From: Gammaproteobacteria bacterium
GTDB taxonomy: Bacteria; Pseudomonadota; Gammaproteobacteria; Steroidobacterales; XN24
Direction: 5' to 3'
Assembly: GCA_024640085.1 (NCBI GenBank)
Contig: JAHEFR010000013.1
Location: 1-64,000 of the forward strand
DNA: 64,000 nucleotides
Part shown: positions 1 through 9,300 of the stretch, piece by piece
Layout of the letters: every line of letters starts with the position of its first letter
Numbering within the stretch: position 1 is the stretch's first letter
Made by a program: the position numbers and the translations under genes
The notes under the pieces: generated by a model
What the model was told of the DNA's origin: nothing
Seen by the model: the letters and a program-made list of their open reading frames with translations, nothing else
The model's database searches: none

Positions 1-488
1 GCACATCCGTATACGTTGCTGGCGTGCTTCAGCAGACCGCCGTTGCCCGCCATGAGCGCGGGCGCCGCAAACCGAAAAACCTGCCAAAGCGGAAAATTCC
101 AGGGCATGACCGCCAGCACCAGGCCCAGCGGCCGATAAGCCACGTAACTCTTGGCGGCGTCGGTGGCGACTGGCTCCGGCGCCAGGAAGGATGGTGCCTC
201 GTCCGCATAGAACCGGCAGACCCATGCGCATTTCTCTACCTCGCCCCGCGCCTGGCCAACGGGCTTGCCCATCTCGGCGGTCATCAGGCGTCCCAGAGCG
301 TCCTTGCGTTCCTCCAGCAGATCCGCGGCGCGGCGCATCGGTCCGGCACGTTCCTCGAAGGTACTCCCGCGCCACCTGGACCACGCATCATGAGCCAATG
401 TGAGAGTTTCCTCGATCTTGTCCGCCGACATTTCCTGGTACTCGGCGAACCTCTCGCCAGTGGCCGGATTGATGCTTTCCATTGTCAT
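1..488 (-). CDS. aldehyde dehydrogenase, N-terminal part (succinate-semialdehyde dehydrogenase-like), runs off the left edge
   Basis: The first 162 codons of an NAD(P)-dependent aldehyde dehydrogenase are visible on the minus strand, beginning MTMESINPATGE. The motif MPWNFPLWQVFRFAAPAL is the cofactor-binding segment typical of succinate-semialdehyde dehydrogenases. The catalytic Cys and Glu lie outside the window, so activity cannot be judged. The ATG at 488 has a purine-rich ribosome binding site (GGAAGG, about 6 bases away); a second in-frame ATG lies at 482. The gene is divergent from the polyamine-type importer at 726-4711. This fits a role in oxidising the aldehyde or semialdehyde made when putrescine or GABA is broken down, but the substrate is inferred from context. 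Confidence 0.9.
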   Translation of the reverse strand, partial: MTMESINPATGERFAEYQEMSADKIEETLTLAHDAWSRWRGSTFEERAGPMRRAADLLEERKDALGRLMTAEMGKPVGQARGEVEKCAWVCRFYADEAPSFLAPEPVATDAAKSYVAYRPLGLVLAVMPWNFPLWQVFRFAAPALMAGNGGLLKHASNVYGC

Positions 489-608
489 GATCCCTTCCTT
501 CCCGAGGAGCGTGGTTGGCCTTGCCGGGCGGCGGCCACAGAGCCGGTACAAGGGTACGGCGAGTGCGCGAACAACAGAAGCGTCTTTGCCGGCCGAAGCC
601 GACGATGC

Positions 609-637
609 TTGATTTGTCGGGGGGCCGTACCGATACT
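609..637 (+). promoter_or_regulatory. candidate sigma-70 promoter for the polyamine ABC operon
   Basis: TTGATT at 609-614 and GATACT at 632-637 are separated by exactly 17 bases, each matching consensus at 4 of 6 positions. A start point near 644 would leave a leader of about 80 bases before the ATG at 726. The match is modest and unproven. Confidence 0.3.
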
Positions 638-725
638 TGCCTGCACTGCCGCGGCGCCAACGACAAGCATAACGCCGCTCGGGAGAGACCACCTCACAAC
701 ACGATTTCCAGAGGGGAGAGGGCTG

Positions 726-1802
726 ATGAATAGACCGAAGACCGGCGGGGTCTCCCGTCGAAAGTTCCTGGCGGGCATGGGCGCAGTCGCGGCCGGCCTG
801 AAATTCGCCCCCAGCTCGGTCCTGGCGGCCGAAGAGAAGAAACTCAACTTCTACAACTGGGACACCTATATCGGCGAGACCACGCTGGATGACTTCAACG
901 CCGCCTCTGGCGTCGAAGTCTCCATGGACCTGTTCGCGGACAATGACGAACTGTTCGCCAAGCTCAAGGGGGGCAATCCCGGTTACGACGTGATCGTTCC
1001 CACTAACGACTTTGTGGAGCGCATGATCACCGCCGGCATGTTGATGCCGCTGGATCATGCCTTGATCCCCAACATCGCCAATATCGATCCGACATTCCGC
1101 GATGCCGCCTTCGACCCGGGCCGCAAGTACAGCCTGCCCTATATGTGGGGCACCATCGGCATCGGCTACCGGAAATCGAAGATAGACGGCGTGCCCGACG
1201 ACTGGAAGTGGGTGCTCGACTCCGACCGATACGCCGGCAAGATCGCGCTCATGGGCGACGGCACCACCATGATCCAGATGACCATGAAGTATCTGGGCTA
1301 TCCGCTCAACGAGACGGACCCGGCCAAGATCAAGCAGGCCGAGGCCGTGCTGATCAAGCAGAAGCCCTACGTGAAGGTATTCGCGGAGGACAACGGCCAG
1401 GATCTCCTGCTGTCCGGCGAAGTGGACATCTGCATGGAATGGAACGGCGATATCCTGCAGGTGATGGAGGAGGACGACGACATCGGCTACGTCGTCCCGA
1501 AACAGGGCGGGCTGTTGTGGCAGGACTGCCTCTGCATCCCGACAGGGGCTCCACACCCGGAGAACGCACACGCGTTCATCAATTTCCTGCTGGACCCGGA
1601 GGCCGGCGCGGCCATCGCGGACTTCATCCAGTATGCCACGCCGAATATGGCGGCCAAGAAACTGCTGTCCGCCGAGTACAACAGCAATCCCGCCATCTTC
1701 CCGCCCCAGGAGACCATCGAGCGGTGCGAGGTCGCCACCTACAATGGCGCCGAGTACACGCGGGAGGTGGACGAGGCCTGGACGCGGATCATGGCGTCCT
1801 GA
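726..1802 (+). CDS. spermidine/putrescine-type ABC transporter substrate-binding protein (PotD/PotF family)
   Basis: This 358-residue periplasmic protein should bind polyamine-like solutes and deliver them to the permeases encoded downstream. A twin-arginine signal (SRRKFLAG, residues about 9-16) and a hydrophobic stretch ending in VLAAEE precede the mature start, so export by Tat is likely. The mature protein opens LNFYNWDTYIGE, a hallmark of PotD/PotF, and keeps GYDVIVPTNDF and MEWNGDI segments of the family. The ATG at 726 follows GGGGAGAGGG. The open frame extends far upstream, but that part lacks family similarity and is antisense to the aldehyde dehydrogenase. Substrate specificity (putrescine, spermidine or another amine) cannot be read from sequence. 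Confidence 0.93.
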   Translation: MNRPKTGGVSRRKFLAGMGAVAAGLKFAPSSVLAAEEKKLNFYNWDTYIGETTLDDFNAASGVEVSMDLFADNDELFAKLKGGNPGYDVIVPTNDFVERMITAGMLMPLDHALIPNIANIDPTFRDAAFDPGRKYSLPYMWGTIGIGYRKSKIDGVPDDWKWVLDSDRYAGKIALMGDGTTMIQMTMKYLGYPLNETDPAKIKQAEAVLIKQKPYVKVFAEDNGQDLLLSGEVDICMEWNGDILQVMEEDDDIGYVVPKQGGLLWQDCLCIPTGAPHPENAHAFINFLLDPEAGAAIADFIQYATPNMAAKKLLSAEYNSNPAIFPPQETIERCEVATYNGAEYTREVDEAWTRIMAS

Positions 1803-1819
1803 CCGTACCGTAATGAGCG

Positions 1820-1842
1820 ACGGGCGGCCCCTGGCCGCCCGT
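1820..1842 (+). promoter_or_regulatory. intercistronic GC hairpin between binding protein and permease genes
   Basis: CGGGCGGCC (1821-1829) and GGCCGCCCG (1833-1841) form a perfect 9-base stem, extended by an A-T pair, around a 3-base loop. It is followed by TTCTCTT, which is only weakly U-rich. Position and form fit a partial terminator or an RNA 3' end stabiliser that keeps the binding protein in excess of the permeases, as known for other ABC operons. Function is inferred. Confidence 0.6.
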
Positions 1843-1864
1843 TCTCTTGCGAGGATCCCCCTCC

Positions 1865-2785
1865 TTGGAAAGCTGGCGCAGGAACCCCCTGACGTTCTGG
1901 GTCTTCGCTCTTCCCCCGAGCCTGTGGCTCGCGGTGTTCTTCCTGGCGCCGCTGGCACTGGTCTGGATGATGAGCTTCGGCGAGAAAGTCGGGCTCATCG
2001 ACATCGTCATATCCTGGCGACCCGACAACTACCTGCGGGCGATGGATCCCCTGTACCTGCAGATCTTCCTGAAGTCGTTCTGGTTTGCAGGGCTCACCAC
2101 GGCAGTCTGCCTGGTCATGGGGTTCCTGGTGGCGGTGGCCATCACCTTCGCCCCGCCCAGGCGGCGACCGTTGCTCCTGCTGCTGGTGATGCTGCCGTTC
2201 TGGACCAACCTCCTGATCCGCACCTATGCGCTCATCGCTGTCTTCCGGACCAAGGGACTGGTGAATTTCGGGCTGGAACAGATGTGGGAATGGAGCCAGT
2301 CCGTTCTCCAGGGGGTCGGCCTGGGTGACCTGGGGTTGCTGGGGCCCGAGTTCGAACCCCTGCAACTGCTCTACAACAATTTCGCCGTCGTCGCCGGACT
2401 GGTCTACGTCCACCTGCCTTTCATGGTGCTGCCCCTGTACGCTGCCCTGGATCGCATGGACCGGTCATTCATCGAGGCCAGTCTCGACCTGGGCGCGGGA
2501 CACATTCGCACTTTCTTCTCGGTGGTCATTCCGCTGGCGATGCCCGGTATCGTCTCCGGCATCATCATCACGTTCGTGCCGGCCCTGGGTTCGTTCCTTA
2601 CGCCCGACCTGTTGGGCGGCACTGACAGCCAGATGATAGCTAACGTCATCGAGCGGCAATTCAAGTCCGCCAACGACTGGCCGTTCGGGGCGGCCCTGTC
2701 GTTCATCCTGATGTACGTGACTTTCATCGCCATCGCCCTGCGTTCCCTGTGGGCGGGGCGCGCCAGACGGGGGAGCGCGGCATGA
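1865..2785 (+). CDS. polyamine-type ABC transporter permease (PotB family)
   Basis: This is an inner-membrane permease of about 306 residues with about six hydrophobic helices. It carries the conserved cytoplasmic coupling loop, seen here as EASLDLGAGHIRTFFSVVIP (the EAA loop that docks on the ATPase). The N-terminal part RNPLTFWVFALPPSLWL matches PotB-type proteins. No ATG is available. TTG at 1865 is preceded by GAGGA with 9 bases spacing and is my preferred start; TTG at 1847 is the in-frame alternative. The gene overlaps the next permease by an ATGA. Confidence 0.9.
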   Translation: MESWRRNPLTFWVFALPPSLWLAVFFLAPLALVWMMSFGEKVGLIDIVISWRPDNYLRAMDPLYLQIFLKSFWFAGLTTAVCLVMGFLVAVAITFAPPRRRPLLLLLVMLPFWTNLLIRTYALIAVFRTKGLVNFGLEQMWEWSQSVLQGVGLGDLGLLGPEFEPLQLLYNNFAVVAGLVYVHLPFMVLPLYAALDRMDRSFIEASLDLGAGHIRTFFSVVIPLAMPGIVSGIIITFVPALGSFLTPDLLGGTDSQMIANVIERQFKSANDWPFGAALSFILMYVTFIAIALRSLWAGRARRGSAA

Positions 2786-3609
2786 GCCGGAGAGCGCCGC
2801 CGGGGCCACTGGATTACGGACGCCGCCTGTGGCTCCGATTCAGCCTATGGGCCACGTTCCTTTTCCTGTATGCGCCGATCCTGATGCTGGTGGCGTTCAG
2901 CTTCAATGACAGCCGGAGGAACATCGTCTGGCGGGGCTTCACGTTGAAGTACTACGAGAAGGCCTGGAACAACGACAGCCTGATCGAAGCCTTCACCAAC
3001 AGCCTGACCATCGCTCTTGTCAGCACGGTGGCGAGCGTCATCCTGGGGATGATGACGGCCGTGCTGCTGTGGCGGTTCCGGTTCCCCGGGAAGGCCCCCT
3101 ACGAGGGAGCCATGTCCCTGCCTATCATCATCCCCGAGATCTGCATGGGCGTGGCCATGATGGCCTTCTTCGCCAGGATCGGCTGGCCTGCCAACCTCCC
3201 CTGGCCGCTGAACCTGGGAGCCATCACCATCGCCCATATTTCCTTCAGCTTCCCCTTCGTGGCCATGGTGGTGAGGGCGCGGCTCGCCCGCTTCAACCCG
3301 GAACTGGAAGAAGCCGCGCGAGACCTGGGCGCGAGTCAGTGGCAGAGCTTCCGCGACGTACTCCTCCCTTACATGCGGCCGGGCCTGGTGGCGGGCGGCC
3401 TGCTGGCGTTCACCTTGTCCCTGGACGATTTCGTCATCACCTTTTTCACCTCCGGGCCGGAGACGGTGACATTCCCCGTCAAGGTGTATTCGATGATTCG
3501 CTTCTCGGTCACCCCGGAGGTCAACGCGGCATCCACGGTGCTGATTGCAATCACCCTGTTTCTGACTACCATCGCGCTCTGGCTGCAGAACAGGGCACAG
3601 TCGAGTTGA
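2782..3609 (+). CDS. polyamine-type ABC transporter permease (PotC family)
   Basis: This second membrane subunit (275 residues) pairs with the preceding permease to form the transport channel. It has about six helices. The N-terminal FLYAPILMLVAFSFNDS and the EAA loop (EEAARDLGASQWQSFRDVLL) are typical of PotC. The motif LDDFVITFF near the C-terminal helices is also characteristic. The start overlaps the upstream stop (ATGA at 2782-2785), indicating translational coupling. An earlier in-frame GTG at 2749 is less likely. Confidence 0.92.
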   Translation: MSRRAPPGPLDYGRRLWLRFSLWATFLFLYAPILMLVAFSFNDSRRNIVWRGFTLKYYEKAWNNDSLIEAFTNSLTIALVSTVASVILGMMTAVLLWRFRFPGKAPYEGAMSLPIIIPEICMGVAMMAFFARIGWPANLPWPLNLGAITIAHISFSFPFVAMVVRARLARFNPELEEAARDLGASQWQSFRDVLLPYMRPGLVAGGLLAFTLSLDDFVITFFTSGPETVTFPVKVYSMIRFSVTPEVNAASTVLIAITLFLTTIALWLQNRAQSS

Positions 3610-3613
3610 ATTC

Positions 3614-4711
3614 ATGGTGAGGGATCCGCACGGCAGACCGCCAATCATTTCGATCAACGGCGTCAGCAAGTCGTTCCCCGGCGGCGTCCAGGCCCTTGCG
3701 GACATATCCATCGAGGTCGCCGAAGGAGAATTCTTCGCCCTGCTCGGCCCGTCCGGTTGTGGCAAGACCACGTTGCTTCGCATCCTGGCTGGATTCGAGA
3801 CGCCGTCGAAGGGGGACGTGTTCATCGACGGTCGCAACATGAGCCGTGTGGCCCCCAATCACCGGCCGGTGAACATGGTCTTCCAGTCTTACGCCGTATT
3901 CCCTCACATGACGGTGGCCGAGAACGTGGCCTATGGCCTGAAAGTCGGTGGTGGCGACCGCAGTGGCATCCCGGCCAGGGTGGAGGAAGCACTGGAGCTG
4001 GTGCGCCTCGCCGGTTACGGAGACCGCAGTCCGCAACAGCTGTCAGGAGGCCAGACTCAACGCGTGGCGCTGGCCCGGGCGCTGGTCAAGAAGCCGCGGG
4101 TCCTGCTCCTTGACGAGCCACTGTCGGCCCTGGACGCGAAGTTGCGGGAGGCCATGCAGCTGGAACTCGTCCGGCTACAGGAGACGGTGGGCATCACCTT
4201 CGTCATCGTCACCCACGACCAGAACGAGGCCCTGTCCATGGCCGACCGGATTGCGGTCATCGAGCAGGGCCGACTGCTCCAGGTGGCGAGCCCGCTGGAA
4301 CTCTACGAGTATCCCACCAGCCGGTTCGTGGCGGACTTCATCGGCAAGATGAACCTGTTCGAGGGGACCAACCTGGGCTGCGCGGGTGGCGTGCTGAGCG
4401 TGAACGTCAACGGCCTGGGGCGCATGGATATCCCCTGCGAGGACAATATCGAGGGGGATGTCGGCCTGGCGGTCCGTCCGGAGAAGATGCTGCTGTACGA
4501 CCATCGGCCCGACGATCGCCTTGCATATGAGGCTATCGTGGACAAGATCGCCTACCAGGGCAGCGAGACCCGGGTCTTCCTGTCCACCGGCGACGGCATC
4601 AACTTCGAGGTCAGCGTCAGGAACGCAAGCCGCAGAGCAGCGGCGGAATCGGCCAGCGGCTCCGTCTGGGTCGCCTGGCACCCGGCCGATACCCTGATCC
4701 TGAGGGACTGA
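3614..4711 (+). CDS. polyamine-type ABC transporter ATP-binding protein (PotA/PotG family)
   Basis: This 365-residue ATPase energises the importer. Walker A is GPSGCGKTT (residues about 42-50), the signature is LSGGQTQR, Walker B is VLLLDEP and the switch histidine lies in VTHDQ. A C-terminal TOBE-like regulatory domain follows the nucleotide-binding domain after DFIGKMNLFEG. The gene starts 4 bases after the permease stop and completes the four-gene operon. Length and domain order agree with PotA. The TOBE part is divergent, so regulation by substrate is uncertain. Confidence 0.93.
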   Translation: MVRDPHGRPPIISINGVSKSFPGGVQALADISIEVAEGEFFALLGPSGCGKTTLLRILAGFETPSKGDVFIDGRNMSRVAPNHRPVNMVFQSYAVFPHMTVAENVAYGLKVGGGDRSGIPARVEEALELVRLAGYGDRSPQQLSGGQTQRVALARALVKKPRVLLLDEPLSALDAKLREAMQLELVRLQETVGITFVIVTHDQNEALSMADRIAVIEQGRLLQVASPLELYEYPTSRFVADFIGKMNLFEGTNLGCAGGVLSVNVNGLGRMDIPCEDNIEGDVGLAVRPEKMLLYDHRPDDRLAYEAIVDKIAYQGSETRVFLSTGDGINFEVSVRNASRRAAAESASGSVWVAWHPADTLILRD

Positions 4712-4724
4712 CGCGCGCGCCGCC

Positions 4725-4744
4725 GGCCTGCCCCGGCGCAGGCC
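4725..4744 (+). other. GC hairpin after the importer operon
   Basis: GGCCTGC (4725-4731) and GCAGGCC (4738-4744) can pair around a 6-base loop just after the ATPase stop codon. No T-tract follows, so it may be a 3' end stabiliser or Rho-assisted stop rather than an intrinsic terminator. Confidence 0.35.
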
Positions 4745-4773
4745 CCGCCAGACCCGCGGCGCGACCGCGACCC

Positions 4774-4802
4774 TTGACAGACCGGCGTGGAGACAAGATA
4801 AG
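4774..4802 (+). promoter_or_regulatory. sigma-70 promoter placed almost on the start codon
   Basis: A perfect TTGACA (4774-4779) is 17 bases upstream of GATAAG (4797-4802; 4 of 6 matches). The expected transcription start (about 4809) is only 1-3 bases before the ATG at 4811, so the transcript would be leaderless or nearly so. In agreement, no clear Shine-Dalgarno sequence lies in the usual place. Confidence 0.5.
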
Positions 4803-4810
4803 AACGACCT

Positions 4811-5773
4811 ATGACCACCCTGGACCAGATCATCACGTCGGCAGCCATCATGGGCCTGGCCGTCTCTGTCGTGATCTCCTACCTGAAGGTCAACAAGCTG
4901 TGGGCCCGCCGCCATATCAAGGAGGTGGCGGAGAGCATCTCCGTCGCAGCCGCGCTGTTGAGCCTGATCACCACGGTCCCTTTCCTGGTCAAATTCGTCA
5001 TCATCGACCACGACTTCGTCGCCGCCGGCAAGTTCATACTCAGCCTGGCCGTGTTCTTCGTGTTCTTCCTGGTCGGTATCGGGCTGTGGGTCAGGCGGGA
5101 CGAAAAGCTGGGCTGGTGGAAGATGTTGCGGAGCGCGCTGGCCACGGAGCGGGGAGAGCTGAGCTACCTGGTGCGGTCCTTTGCGCGTCCCCGGGAGGCG
5201 CCCGCCATATTGCGGATACTCCGGCTCGTATCCATGGTTGACCGGGAGATGGACGAGCGCGAGAGCGAAATGCTGGAGTCGGTGGCCATGCCCTGGGGAA
5301 TCTCGCCGGACGACGTACGGGTGGATGGAGGAGAGACCAGCGCCGACATCGACACCGTCCGGGACGCGTTCAACGAATATCTGGCCATGAAGCCGCCCGC
5401 CTCCCAGGCGGAGAAGGTCTTCGACCTTGTGAAGTTCATGGTCCATGCCGACCGCAAGGTCACCGAGGAGGAGCGTCTGATCCTCGAAGAGGTCGGGGCG
5501 GTAGTCCGGGTCTATCTGAGCGAGGGCGCCAATCCCCCGGACGTCTACGAGGTGCTGCTCGTTCCCCAGAACGAGCAGCAGTTGCAGAAGATGCGGGATG
5601 AAGTCGCGGACGCGTCCCTCGAGGATCGCGCTGGCGGCCAGGCCGTGGTAGCCGGCAGCTATTACTCGGAGCCGTTCGCCCGCGCGATCTGCCTGCGCTA
5701 CCGGCAGAAGCAATTCTTCTGCACCGTGGAGCACCTCACCTCGGGTGGGGAGCGGATCCAGTTGTCTGGCTGA
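4811..5773 (+). CDS. membrane protein with C-terminal TerB-like domain
   Basis: This 320-residue protein has two or three N-terminal membrane helices: about residues 9-24, 44-63 and 76-95. A soluble part follows. It contains two similar segments, VDREMDERESEMLESVAMPW and VHADRKVTEEERLILEEVG, matching the acidic helical repeat of TerB/DjlA-type domains. Such domains are thought to act at the membrane in stress responses, often with metal ions, but the role here is unknown. The gene appears monocistronic, with its own promoter directly upstream and a long gap downstream. Confidence 0.7.
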   Translation: MTTLDQIITSAAIMGLAVSVVISYLKVNKLWARRHIKEVAESISVAAALLSLITTVPFLVKFVIIDHDFVAAGKFILSLAVFFVFFLVGIGLWVRRDEKLGWWKMLRSALATERGELSYLVRSFARPREAPAILRILRLVSMVDREMDERESEMLESVAMPWGISPDDVRVDGGETSADIDTVRDAFNEYLAMKPPASQAEKVFDLVKFMVHADRKVTEEERLILEEVGAVVRVYLSEGANPPDVYEVLLVPQNEQQLQKMRDEVADASLEDRAGGQAVVAGSYYSEPFARAICLRYRQKQFFCTVEHLTSGGERIQLSG

Positions 5774-6358
5774 GGGACTGCGGGCGGCCATGCCGATGCC
5801 GGGAGGGCCACGGATGCTTCAGCGAGCGCCATCTCCCGAAAAATCAACCACCCACCGTGGCGCTGACAACTTTACATATGGCAATCCGGTTTTACTTAAT
5901 GCAGTTTCCGGAAGAAGTCCACGATGACTTTTTGAGTCGCCCGAAGCGACTGCAAAACCAGCGAGCAGCTCAGTGGGATTGATATAACGCATTGTTGCAC
6001 TTGGGGTTTTTTTGATCTCCCGGAATGCGGTCGGCCTGCGCATGGGAGACCGGGGACATTTCCGGCCAGAAAACAACTGTGACCCGGTTCTCGTTGGGGG
6101 GCGTTTTGCGCTATAACTGAAGCCCTCGTACGCCCGGCCCGCCCGGGCGTTCGTGCCCGCCCCGCGGGGGGAGTGAGTTCAAAAAGAAGGGTTCGGAAGA
6201 AACCATCGGGTCACCCAGTGTTGGGGCCCGCGGTACCACGGATGGACTTCTTTGATTCCGGCTATACGGCCGGATGCCGGCCGGCCCGAACTTTGCCCCC
6301 CTCCGCCGGGTTTTAAAAGAGCGACTGACGTTCCCACAAATTCGGAGGGGGGAAAATA
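5774..6358 (+). promoter_or_regulatory. 585-base intergenic region and structured leader of the subtilase gene
   Basis: No credible gene is present. The left half (about 5840-6010) is clearly more AT-rich than its surroundings. A possible -10 box TATAAC lies at 6112-6117 without a convincing -35. From about 6125 the sequence is packed with GC inverted repeats, for example CGGGC-GTTC-GTGCCCG and CCCCGCGGGG, and then a purine-rich stretch. The leader ends in the strong ribosome binding site GGAGGGGGG (6344-6352). I tested it by eye against c-di-GMP, SAM and T-box patterns and found no match. Confidence 0.45.
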
Positions 6359-9300
6359 GTGAACAAGCGACTTTCGACGGTACTGCTGTCAACAGCATTC
6401 GCCGTATATGTAGGGATCGCTGCCGGTTGCGGCGGCGGTAGCGGGGACTCGGCCACAGCCGTTTCCAACGCAGCCGCCAGCGCAAAGCCGTCAACCAATG
6501 CGAATGGCAATAACGGCAACGCGTTCGGCAAGAAGCGGGGCAGCACCTACGCTGGTGTCCAGCTTCAGGCAACAGGCGACTCGACGGCGGCCAGCAAGGG
6601 CGGCGTCTACGTCATCCAGATGAAAGGCGATCCGACCGTCATGCTGGAGAACGAGGGCCGCAAGGGACGCTACAACCCCAACAGCGCCGCGGCCAGAAAG
6701 TACGCGCAGAACCTGGAGACCAAGCACAATCGTGCGCTGAACAAGGTCGGCGCAGGCAGCAAGAAGCTGTACTCCTATGTTCACAGTTTCAACGGTTTCG
6801 CCGCCGAACTCTCCGCGGCCCAGGCCGTGGCCCTGTCCAAGGACCCGGACGTGGCGCGGATCTGGAACGACGAAGTCCGTGAACTGCATACCAACTATTC
6901 GCCCGAGTTCCTCGGTCTCGACGCCGCCAACGGTCCCTGGGACAGCGGCGTGGACGGCGAAGGCGTGATCATCGGTGTCATCGATACCGGTGTCTGGCCC
7001 GAAGTCCCGAGCTTCTCCGACGCCGGCGACACCGACTACAACAGTTACGGTCCTCCGCCAGCCCAATGGCGGGGCACCTGCGAGTCCGGCGAGCAGTGGT
7101 CCCAGCAGGACTGCAACAACAAGCTCATCGGCGTCCGTTTCTTCCCGTACGGCTGGGGCGCAAGCGTCCAGGGCAAATCACGCAACGGCGTGCTGCCCCA
7201 GGGCTACAATTCCGGCCGTGACGACGACGACGTCGGCCACGGTAGCCATACCACCAGCACCGCCGGCGGCAACCGGGGCGTGACCATGACCCTGGCAGGC
7301 GAGCCTGTGCTGGGCGACTCCGACGGCAGCGGCGTGGCGCCGCGGGCCCGCGTCGCCCACTACAAGGCCTGCTGGAATGCCGGGGGTTGCGTGGGCTCCG
7401 ACCTGGTGGCGGCCATCGACGCCGCAGTGGCTGATGGCGTGGATGTGATCAACTACTCCATCGGTTCCGCGTCGACCAACATCTACCAGCCGGACGACGT
7501 GGCCTTCCTGTTCGCGGAGGCTGCCGGCGTGTTCGTGGCCACCTCCAACGGCAACGACGGGCCGGATCCCGCGACCACCGGATCGCCGGCGGGCGACCCC
7601 TGGGTCACCTCGGTCGGCGCCGCCACCCGGGATGGCGTCCAGACGACCCTGGCCGCCAGGATCAATTCACCGGAATCCGTGGCCGGCGACTATTCTGCTA
7701 TCGAAGGCGCGATCACCAAGCCCCTGTCGGTCACTGGTCCGATTACGGCAGATCTGGCGGCCGCCGACCCGATCGAGGCCTGCGAACCGCTGGCCGGCGA
7801 TCTGTCTGGCCATATCGCCCTGATCGCCCGTGGCGTCTGTGCGTTTACGGACAAGGTCACCAACGCCGTCAACGCAGGCGCCATCGCCGTCCTGATGTAC
7901 TCGGACGCCCGTCCGAAGACGGCCATGGGCGGAGACGCGACCTCGGTTACCAAGAGCGTGCCAGGCGTGATGATCGACAATGCCGAGGGCCTCGCCATCC
8001 AGGCGGCGCTGGGCGACGGTCCCGTCAACGCCACCCTGAGCCCGACCCTCTTCCTGCCGGAAGAGGACGTGGGCAACATCATCGCGGGCTTCTCGTCCCG
8101 TGGTCCCAACCTGGGGGCGATCAACATCATCAAGCCCGACGTGGCTGCACCGGGTGTCAACATCCTGGCCGCGACCACGGCGACCCCGCTGCCGGACGGC
8201 ACGAAGCAGAACATCGGCCAGCTGTTCAAATACCTGGGCGGCACGTCCATGGCCAGTCCCCACGTGGCGGGCTCCCTGGCGCTGATCCGGCAGGCTCATC
8301 CCGACTGGACGCCTTCCATGGCCAAGTCGGCCCTGATGACTACCGGGCGTCAGAACGTGGTCAAGGAAGACGGCGCGACAGATGCGGATCCCTTCGATAT
8401 GGGCAGCGGTTACATCCAGCCCGGCTCGTCGCTGGATCCGGGCCTGGTCTATGACGTGGATACCATCGGCTATGGTTCCATCTATGCCTATGGCGCGTAT
8501 ATCTGCTCGGTGAATCCGAACTTCTGGGTTCCGGGTCTTTGCGAAGACCTGTTCGCGGCCCTGGGCTACGACACGGAAGATCCGACCCAGCTGAACTATC
8601 CGTCCATCGGCGTCGCCACCATGGTGGGCACCAAGACGGTCAACCGGACGGTGACCAGCGTCACCCCGGGCACGGTTGAGTACTGCGCCACGATCGAGGC
8701 ACCTCCCGGCGTTGACGCTTCCGTCGACGAGGAGTGCTTCGAGATCTCCGAAGGCGAGACCCACACCTATGCCCTGACGCTGTCGGCCACCGAGGCGGTG
8801 GAGACCGGCAGGTTCCTGTTCGGCGCCATCACCTGGGACGACGGCACCCATGCCGTGCGCAGCCCGATCGCGGTGCGTGCAGTAGGCTTGGCCGCTCCGG
8901 CGCAGGTCAACGGCGCCGGGACCGAGGGCCAGATCATGTTCGATGTCGAGTTCGGCTTCGCCGGCGAGTACACCGCCGGGGTCCACGGCCTCAATCCGGC
9001 CACGGAGTTCGAGCAAAGCGTCGACGATGATCCCGGCAATTCCTACGACTTCCCCAGCGGACCAGGGATCACGAGGACCTTCTGGGAGTATCCCGAGGAC
9101 ACCGCGTTCTCCCGCTGGCAGTTACGGGACGACTACACCGACGGTAACGACGACCTGGATCTCTACGTCTGGGAGTGCGATGAAAACGGCTCGTGCAGTC
9201 TGGTCGGCAACAGCGGTAGCGGGACCTCCGATGAAACGGTAGATCTCCTGCTGCCCAAGCCGGCGCCGTTCTTCTATGTCGTCGACGTCCACGGCTGGCA

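Noticed and set aside
24-725. Long N-terminal extension of the binding protein reading frame
   Set aside because: It is antisense to the clearly conserved aldehyde dehydrogenase up to 488 and lacks similarity; the Tat signal begins at 726.
5878-5896. TGGCAATCCGG resembling the -24 half of a sigma-54 promoter
   Set aside because: No GC pair at the required 10-base spacing; the following bases are TTTTAC.
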